Shown here: one piece after another, positions 7,456 through 11,198 of the stretch
Layout: each line of letters opens with the position of its first letter
Numbering within the stretch: the first letter of the stretch is position 1
Origin: Gammaproteobacteria bacterium
Lineage (GTDB): Bacteria > Pseudomonadota > Gammaproteobacteria > DRLM01
Assembly (NCBI GenBank): GCA_015490395.1
Contig: WFXX01000130.1
Coordinates: 1 to 11,198, forward strand
Direction: 5' to 3'
Length of the DNA stretch: 11,198 nucleotides
Notes under the pieces: generated by a model
The model's database searches: none
Told to the model about the DNA's origin: nothing
The model's input: the letters and a program-made list of their open reading frames with translations, nothing else
Position numbers and translations under genes: made by a program

Positions 7456-7482
7456 GCCTTGCCCCCGCTCGGGTGGCAAGGC
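7456..7482 (-). other. Hairpin between the CzcI-like gene and czcC
   Basis: GCCTTGCC at 7456-7463 pairs perfectly with GGCAAGGC at 7475-7482 around an 11-base loop that is itself C/G-rich and could fold further. It starts 5 bases past the CzcI-like stop codon. No T run follows, so it is unlikely to be a full terminator. It may slow polymerase, act as a partial attenuator, or protect or process the mRNA so that the small gene and czcCBA are expressed at different levels. Confidence 0.55.
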
Positions 7483-7487
7483 CCGGA

Positions 7488-7817
7488 TCAGGCCCGGGGG
7501 GGACGAGGCAACGGCGCGTAGGAGAGGGAGCGGGGCGCCGGTTCCTGGAGGGCACGCGCCGCCGGTTTCGCTGGCGGGGTGGCCTCCTCATGGCGCGCGG
7601 GCACGGAGGTCAGGTGGGCGCCGAGGTGGTCACAATGGTGGGCCTGCTGGGTATCAAGGCTGTGAAGCTTCGTTGACTCCCCTGCCGGGATGGCCTGAGC
7701 CAACGGCCCCTGGCCCGAAGACCCCCACGACGCCAGAGGTCGGCACACGTCAGCGGCCCAAGCCACCGGGAGCCCTTGCAGGCAGGCGATCAGCGCCAGT
7801 GCTACGAAACGATGCAT
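7488..7817 (-). CDS. czcI: Small exported His/Cys-containing protein, CzcI-like
   Basis: 109 residues. A signal peptide MHRFVALALIACLQGLPVAWA is followed by a short mature protein with Cys25 and a His-rich cluster HSLDTQQAHHCDHLGAH, then a Pro/Ala-rich low-complexity tail. Small periplasmic proteins of this shape (signal ending PxxWA, a conserved Cys, HxxH cluster) stand first in czcICBA operons, where CzcI is proposed to affect regulation or periplasmic metal handling; the function is not firmly known. The match is by shape and position, not by strong sequence identity. The frame stays open upstream to 7910, but those codons carry no export signal at their own start, and the promoter lies inside them, so ATG 7817 is chosen. 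No Shine-Dalgarno sequence precedes it. Confidence 0.6.
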   Translation of the reverse strand: MHRFVALALIACLQGLPVAWAADVCRPLASWGSSGQGPLAQAIPAGESTKLHSLDTQQAHHCDHLGAHLTSVPARHEEATPPAKPAARALQEPAPRSLSYAPLPRPPRA

Positions 7818-7824
7818 GAGTGTG

Positions 7825-7853
7825 ACATTAGCCTGAGAGCCGAGTGCCGTCAA
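7825..7853 (-). promoter_or_regulatory. Sigma-70 promoter of the metal-efflux operon
   Basis: Reading the minus strand, TTGACG (7848-7853) is a 5/6 match to the -35 box and TAATGT (7825-7830) a 4/6 match to the -10 box, with an ideal 17-base spacer. Only 7 bases lie between the -10 box and the ATG at 7817, so transcription would start on or next to the start codon. I see no clear inverted repeat for a metal-sensing repressor or MerR-type activator. Confidence 0.7.
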
Positions 7854-7887
7854 CCGGCCCCTAAGGCTGGCATCGGCATCTTGCCTG

Positions 7888-7917
7888 AAAAGTGAAGGGC
7901 GCGGCAACACCGCGCCC
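7888..7917 (-). terminator. Intrinsic terminator of the porin gene
   Basis: On the minus strand, 26 bases after the porin stop, GGGCGCGG and CCGCGCCC form a perfect 8-bp stem (7910-7917 with 7897-7904) around a 5-base loop, followed by TTCACTTTT. The T run is interrupted, so termination may be incomplete. The only downstream promoter element, the efflux -35 box, begins 34 bases further on. Confidence 0.7.
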
Positions 7918-7943
7918 CTCGGGACGATCGTGAACCCGACGGA

Positions 7944-8990
7944 TCAGAGCTTGATCTGGGTGATGAAGCCGTAGCTGTTGTCGGTCACGTCCGGCTTGCT
8001 CTTTTCCTTGTCGGTCTCCTGCCGGAGCACCACGGCGAGGTCCACGCCCTGGGTCAGCTTGAAGGCATAGCCTCCAATAAGGAGGGTGTCTTCTTGACCG
8101 TTGTCCTTGGCGTCCATCGCGTCCCAGCGCAGGAAGAGCTCACCCTGGCCGAGGCGCACCCCGCCCTGCAGGTTGTAGCCCTTGCCGTCCTTGAACTTGG
8201 CCCCCGAGTAGCTGCCGTCATCAGCTGTGGCGTACTGCGCCAAGGCCCGGAAGCGGTCGTTCCGGTAGCGAACGAAGAGGCCCATCCGGGAGGGGTCGTA
8301 GCCCGACTGGCCGGCGCGCTGGCTCTCGCTGTGGAACCAGGCCCCCACCAGCCAACCCTCGGCAGGAGAGAAGTCAGCGCGCCCGGCGAGGGCGAAGCCA
8401 CGCCCGTCGGGGGTCTTCTGGTAGCCCTCGCCGTTGAGCGCCGAGACCTGGTAGCGCAGGCGGCCTGCCTTGCCCATCAGGCTGACACCCAGGTCGGCGG
8501 AAACCTGCATCTTCCACTGGTCGGTGAAGCTCTTGGCGATCCAGCGGTAGCCCCAGAGGTTCCTCTCGTCGAAGACCACGAAAGGCGTGGTGCCCAAGCC
8601 GAAGCGCACCTTGTGGTCGTGGGCGACCTTGTAGTCCAGGTAGAGGTACTTGACAAAGACCTTGTCCTGCCCCGGGACCTCCACCGTGGCAGTGTCGCCT
8701 GCGCTGTCCTGGATGACGCGGGTCTCCTCGTGGGCGAGGCTGCGCTGATCCAGGGTGAGCTTGGCCTTGGCCTTGTCGCTGAGCCGGCCGGCCACCGTCA
8801 GGTAGGCGCGCCGGAAGCGGACGCCGTTGTTCTTCTCGATGTCTGGCGTGTCGCCGCTGTAAAAGAGCAGGTCGGTGTAGAGCTTGAGGCCGAGCTCCAC
8901 GTCGTCGTTGAGCTGGTAGGCCTGGGCCCCGCTGGCGCAGAGCAGGCCCCCTACCGCCGCCAGGGCGGCGCAGCGCTTCTTGGCGAGCAT
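7944..8990 (-). CDS. Outer-membrane porin, probably phosphate-starvation induced (OprO/OprP-like)
   Basis: 348 residues with a signal peptide ending ASGAQA (about residue 24). Then come many alternating strands separated by Gly/Asp-rich turns, with repeated aromatic girdle residues: FRRAYLTVAGRL, VFVKYLYLDYKV, VRFGLGTTPFVVFDE, LWGYRWIAKSFTDQ, GWLVGAWFHSES, MGLFVRYRNDRFRALAQYA. These are porin beta-strands, and the RFRRAYLTVxGxL opening followed by KxTLDQ resembles the phosphate-selective OprO/OprP family. It is somewhat shorter than OprP (about 400-440) and ends in Leu rather than the usual Phe. Substrate is inferred from the Pho box in its promoter, not from residues. GGAGG stands 5 bases before ATG 8990. 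It is divergent from phoB. Another porin type is possible; that it is a porin is fairly sure. Confidence 0.82.
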   Translation of the reverse strand: MLAKKRCAALAAVGGLLCASGAQAYQLNDDVELGLKLYTDLLFYSGDTPDIEKNNGVRFRRAYLTVAGRLSDKAKAKLTLDQRSLAHEETRVIQDSAGDTATVEVPGQDKVFVKYLYLDYKVAHDHKVRFGLGTTPFVVFDERNLWGYRWIAKSFTDQWKMQVSADLGVSLMGKAGRLRYQVSALNGEGYQKTPDGRGFALAGRADFSPAEGWLVGAWFHSESQRAGQSGYDPSRMGLFVRYRNDRFRALAQYATADDGSYSGAKFKDGKGYNLQGGVRLGQGELFLRWDAMDAKDNGQEDTLLIGGYAFKLTQGVDLAVVLRQETDKEKSKPDVTDNSYGFITQIKL

Positions 8991-9018
8991 ATCGTCCTCC
9001 CTCGTTGGCTTCCTGCAG

Positions 9019-9037
9019 GCTGCCCGGCGCGGGCAGC
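9019..9037 (-). other. Hairpin at the 5' end of the porin mRNA
   Basis: An 8-bp perfect stem (9019-9026 with 9030-9037) around the loop GCG. The predicted transcription start, 7 bases after the -10 box, is about base 9037, so the hairpin would occupy the very first bases of the message. Such 5'-terminal stem-loops are known to protect outer-membrane protein mRNAs from decay. Confidence 0.5.
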
Positions 9038-9043
9038 GCGGGC

Positions 9044-9049
9044 ATCTTA
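9044..9049 (-). promoter_or_regulatory. -10 box of the porin promoter
   Basis: TAAGAT on the minus strand, a 5/6 match to TATAAT, exactly 10 bases downstream of the Pho box, the spacing of PhoB-activated promoters in which the Pho box replaces the -35 element. The leader to ATG 8990 would be about 47 bases. Confidence 0.7.
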
Positions 9050-9059
9050 GGCGGTCGTT

Positions 9060-9077
9060 ATGACACCCTGATGACAG
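9060..9077 (-). promoter_or_regulatory. Pho box (PhoB binding site) for the porin gene
   Basis: On the minus strand: CTGTCAT, CAGG, GTGTCAT. These are two 7-base half-sites, six of seven bases identical, repeated every 11 bp, matching the consensus CTGTCAT-N4-CTGTCAT in 13 of 14 defined positions. The orientation and distance to the -10 box fit activation of the porin. phoB itself starts 81 bases away on the other side. Confidence 0.85.
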
Positions 9078-9118
9078 GGCTGCCGGCTTTGCATCTCCGT
9101 CCGCCTCATGGCCGCCCC

Positions 9119-9150
9119 CCGACAGCCCCGCCGGCGGGGGCGATTATAAT
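9119..9150 (+). promoter_or_regulatory. Promoter of phoBR
   Basis: A perfect -10 box TATAAT at 9145-9150 ends 8 bases before ATG 9159. The best -35 candidate is CCGACA at 9119-9124 (4/6), with a long 20-base spacer; at the ideal 17-base spacing there is only ACAGCC. A 14-base perfect palindrome CCCCGCCGGCGGGG (9126-9139) fills the spacer. Weak -35 plus perfect -10 suggests need for an activator, but no Pho box lies in the right place and direction for phoB. Confidence 0.6.
9126..9139. repeat. Perfect 14-base palindrome in the phoB promoter spacer
   Basis: CCCCGCC followed by its exact reverse complement GGCGGGG, ending 5 bases before the TATAAT box. It could be an operator or merely G/C-rich sequence; it is too upstream to be in the message. 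Confidence 0.5.
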
Positions 9151-9158
9151 GATCATTC

Positions 9159-9872
9159 ATGAGCGCTCCCAGCCTCAGGCCCCGCCTTCTGGTGGTGGAG
9201 GACGAGCCCGCCCTGCGGGAGATGCTGCGCCTTAGCTTGGAAGGTCAGGGCTTCGCGGTGCGCACCTGCGCCGATGCGACCCAGGCATGGCGGAGCCTGG
9301 GCGAGGAGCTGCCCGATCTGCTGCTGCTGGACTGGATGCTCCCCGACGTGAGCGGCCTGGACCTGCTCCGACGGTTGCGGCGCGAGGAGCCAACGCGGGA
9401 GCTTCCCGTGATCCTGCTCACCGCCCGCGGGGAGGAGGAGGCGCGGGTGCGCGGCTTCGCCGCAGGGGCCGACGACTATGTGCCCAAGCCCTTCTCGCCG
9501 CGAGAGCTGGCCGCCCGTATCCGCGCCGTGCTGCGACGGGCCGCGCCCCATGTGGCGGGCGGGCGTCTGGCCTACGCCGGCCTGGTGCTGGACCCGGCAG
9601 CTGGCCGGGTCACGGCGCACGGGCGGGAGGTGACTCTCGGGCCGACGGAGTTCCGATTGCTGCATTTTCTCATGGGGCACCCGGAGCGGGCCTTCACCCG
9701 TAGCCAGATCGTGAACCGCGTCTGGGGCAGCGCCGCGGAGGTGGAGGAGCGTACCGTCGACGTCTACATGCGCCGCCTCCGCAAGGCCCTGGGGCCCACC
9801 GGGCACGATCGCCTGGTGCAGACGGTGCGCGGCGTGGGCTACCGCTTCGATCCAGCGGGAGAGGGGGCTTGA
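9159..9872 (+). CDS. phoB: Phosphate regulon response regulator PhoB
   Basis: 237 residues. This cytoplasmic DNA-binding regulator, when phosphorylated by PhoR, binds Pho boxes and recruits RNA polymerase. The receiver domain (about 8-125) has the acidic pocket Glu14/Asp15, the phosphate-accepting Asp58 in LLLLDWMLPDVSGLDLLRRL, Thr88 (LLTARGEEE) and Lys110 (VPKPFSP). The C-terminal winged helix (about 135-232) has LGPTEFRLLHFLMGHPERAFTRSQ, VEERTVDVYMRRLRKAL and VQTVRGVGYRF, signatures that single out PhoB from other OmpR-family members. ATG 9159 agrees with the usual PhoB start, and no better upstream start is in frame. It has no Shine-Dalgarno sequence, and the -10 box lies only 8 bases upstream. 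It overlaps phoR by 4 bases and is divergent from a porin gene with a Pho box. Confidence 0.96.
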   Translation: MSAPSLRPRLLVVEDEPALREMLRLSLEGQGFAVRTCADATQAWRSLGEELPDLLLLDWMLPDVSGLDLLRRLRREEPTRELPVILLTARGEEEARVRGFAAGADDYVPKPFSPRELAARIRAVLRRAAPHVAGGRLAYAGLVLDPAAGRVTAHGREVTLGPTEFRLLHFLMGHPERAFTRSQIVNRVWGSAAEVEERTVDVYMRRLRKALGPTGHDRLVQTVRGVGYRFDPAGEGA

Positions 9873-11149
9873 GCCCCTGGGGCGCGGAGCTGTGGCGCCT
9901 GGCCGGGGCCTTGGCGGCAGGCGCGGCGGGGGGGCTGGCTGTCGGCCGTCCCTGGTTCGGCCTCTGGATGACTACGATGGCCCTCCTGGCCTGGCATCTG
10001 TGGCGAGGGGCGCTCTTCCAGCGCTGGCTGGCTCGGGGCAGCGGGCGGCTGGCCCGGGAGCCGGGTGGGCTCTGGGGCGAGCTCTACGACCGGGTGCTGG
10101 CCCTGCGCCGGCGGCAGCAGCAGCGCAAGCGCTTGCTTACCGCTTACCTGAGCCGCTTCCGCGAGCTGACCGACGCCCTGCCCGACGGGGCCGTGGTGGT
10201 GCGCCGGGATGGGGGCGAGATCCAGTGGTTCAACGAGGCCGCCCGCCGGCTGCTGGGCCTCAGGAGTCAGGATCTGGGCCAGCGGCTGAATAACCTGGTG
10301 CGCCATCCGGCCTTCCTCGATCGCTTCCGGGCCGCCGAGCCGGGAGGCAGCGCCACCTTCCCGGCCCCCGTGGACGGGCGCCGCCTTCTGGAGGCCACGG
10401 TGGTGCCTTACGGCACGGACCTGGCCCTGGTGGTCTTCCGGGACGTGACCCGCATCCACCGCCTGGAGCGCATGCGCAGGGACTTCGTGGCCAACATCTC
10501 CCACGAGCTCAAGACCCCCATCACCGTGCTGGCCGGCTACCTGGAGACCCTGGCCGAGGGCGACGGCACCTGCGCCCGCCGGTGGGGTGGGCCGCTGGAG
10601 CAGATGCGCGAGCAGGTGGAGCGGATGCAGCGCATCGTGGAGGACTTGCTGCTGCTCTCGCGCCTGGAGACCGATCCGAGTCCGCCGTCGGAGCGCGAGG
10701 TGGACGTCCCGGCCCTCGTCCGGGAGCTGGTGGAGGAGGCCAGGGCCCTCAGCGGGGGACGCCACGCCTTCTCGGTGGAGATCCAGGAGGGGCTGCACCT
10801 GCGGGGCAGCGCCGCGGAGCTGCGCAGCGCCTTTGCCAACCTGCTCACCAACGCCGTGCGCTACACCCCGGCGGGGGGGCGCATCAGGGTGCGCTGGCGT
10901 GCCGATGGGAGGCGGGCCTGCTTCGAGGTGGAGGACACCGGTCCTGGGATCCCCGCCCACCACCTGCCCCGGCTCACCGAGCGCTTCTACCGGGTCGATG
11001 CTGGCCGCTCCCGGGACACCGGGGGCACGGGGCTGGGCTTGGCCATTGTCAAGCACGTGCTGGAGCGCCACGGGGCGCGCTTGGAGATATGGAGCGAGCC
11101 GGGGAAGGGTAGCCGCTTCGCTTGCTGTTTCCCATGCCAGGAGGGTTGA
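9869..11149 (+). CDS. phoR: Phosphate regulon sensor histidine kinase PhoR
   Basis: 426 residues, the family's usual length. This inner-membrane kinase phosphorylates PhoB when phosphate is scarce and removes the phosphate when it is plentiful. Two short membrane segments (about 8-25 and 28-46) with almost no periplasmic loop are typical of PhoR, which takes its signal from the Pst transporter and PhoU rather than from outside. A charged linker, then a PAS domain (about 98-195, LPDGAVVVRRDGGEIQWFNEAA) and a HisKA domain with phospho-accepting His212 (FVANISHELKTPITVLAGY) follow. The ATPase domain shows Asn328 (NLLTNAVRYTP), DTGPGIP (356-362), LTERFYRVD and GGTGLGLAIVKH (385-396). The start is TTG 9869, forming TTGA with the phoB stop and preceded by GAGGGGG; it aligns with the known PhoR N-terminus. 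Confidence 0.95.
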   Translation: MSPWGAELWRLAGALAAGAAGGLAVGRPWFGLWMTTMALLAWHLWRGALFQRWLARGSGRLAREPGGLWGELYDRVLALRRRQQQRKRLLTAYLSRFRELTDALPDGAVVVRRDGGEIQWFNEAARRLLGLRSQDLGQRLNNLVRHPAFLDRFRAAEPGGSATFPAPVDGRRLLEATVVPYGTDLALVVFRDVTRIHRLERMRRDFVANISHELKTPITVLAGYLETLAEGDGTCARRWGGPLEQMREQVERMQRIVEDLLLLSRLETDPSPPSEREVDVPALVRELVEEARALSGGRHAFSVEIQEGLHLRGSAAELRSAFANLLTNAVRYTPAGGRIRVRWRADGRRACFEVEDTGPGIPAHHLPRLTERFYRVDAGRSRDTGGTGLGLAIVKHVLERHGARLEIWSEPGKGSRFACCFPCQEG

Positions 11150-11198
11150 AGAAACCCTCTCGGAAGTCTGGCTTTTCCCCGCAGAGGCTCTACAATGG
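11150..11198 (+). other. Sequence after phoR, no gene seen
   Basis: A TACAAT at 11191-11196 is a 5/6 match to a -10 box, but no convincing -35 element lies 16-18 bases before it. CCTCT (11156-11160) and AGAGG (11183-11187) could pair around a long loop, which is too weak for a terminator. In many relatives phoU or pst genes follow phoR; the window ends before this can be seen. Confidence 0.3.

Noticed and set aside
7818..7910. Upstream extension of the CzcI-like frame to base 7910
   Set aside because: It would put 31 extra residues before an evident signal peptide and would cover both the promoter and the porin terminator.
9839..11071. 410-codon open frame on the minus strand opposite phoR
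   Set aside because: It is fully contained in phoR, which has every family motif. The antisense product is Gln/His/Pro-rich with no domain.
11169..11182. TGGC ... GC resembling a sigma-54 promoter after phoR
   Set aside because: The GG and GC elements are 9 bases apart instead of 10, and the TTGC context is absent.

Overview
The window is GC-rich, gene-dense DNA from a Gram-negative bacterium. The outer-membrane channel of a tripartite efflux pump, an outer-membrane porin and a PhoB/PhoR pair close to the enterobacterial/gammaproteobacterial type all point to Proteobacteria. A gammaproteobacterium is the best guess, and the genus cannot be read from the sequence.

Left edge (1-1430). Bases 1-280 form a near-perfect palindrome (arms 1-121 and 160-280) built from a piece of a heavy-metal P-type ATPase gene. 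The ATPase gene on the minus strand runs into the palindrome, so only its first 253 residues are genuine sequence in that frame. This could be an assembly fold-back or a real inverted duplication. Between the ATPase start and the next operon lies a dead toxin-antitoxin pair on the plus strand: a Phd/VapB-type antitoxin with an in-frame TGA, overlapped by a PIN-domain toxin with an in-frame TAG and a missing middle.

Metal-efflux operon (7853 down to 1431, minus strand). In transcription order it holds a small exported CzcI-like protein, CzcC (outer-membrane channel), CzcB (periplasmic adaptor), CzcA (inner-membrane RND pump) and a PII-like signalling protein whose start overlaps the czcA stop by 4 bp. 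A clear sigma-70 promoter lies in front of the CzcI-like gene, with its -10 box so close to the ATG that the transcript would be leaderless. Together these genes would move divalent metal ions (Zn/Cd/Co class by inference) out of the periplasm and cytoplasm. The downstream ATPase would be a second metal exporter.

Phosphate region (7891-11149). A minus-strand porin gene ends in a hairpin terminator just before the efflux promoter. Its own promoter has a textbook Pho box (two TGTCAT repeats 11 bp apart) placed exactly 10 bp upstream of a -10 box, so the porin is very probably induced by phosphate starvation through PhoB. Divergent from it, on the plus strand, phoB and phoR form a two-gene operon with a TTGA start/stop overlap. 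phoB also has a perfect TATAAT box 8 bases before its ATG. The last 49 bases after phoR hold no gene.

No tRNA, rRNA, CRISPR array, insertion sequence or prophage gene was found. No wholly novel multi-gene system is evident. The points most worth following are the PII-like/RND coupling, the two apparently leaderless promoters, the Pho-controlled porin, the toxin-antitoxin ghost and the terminal palindrome.
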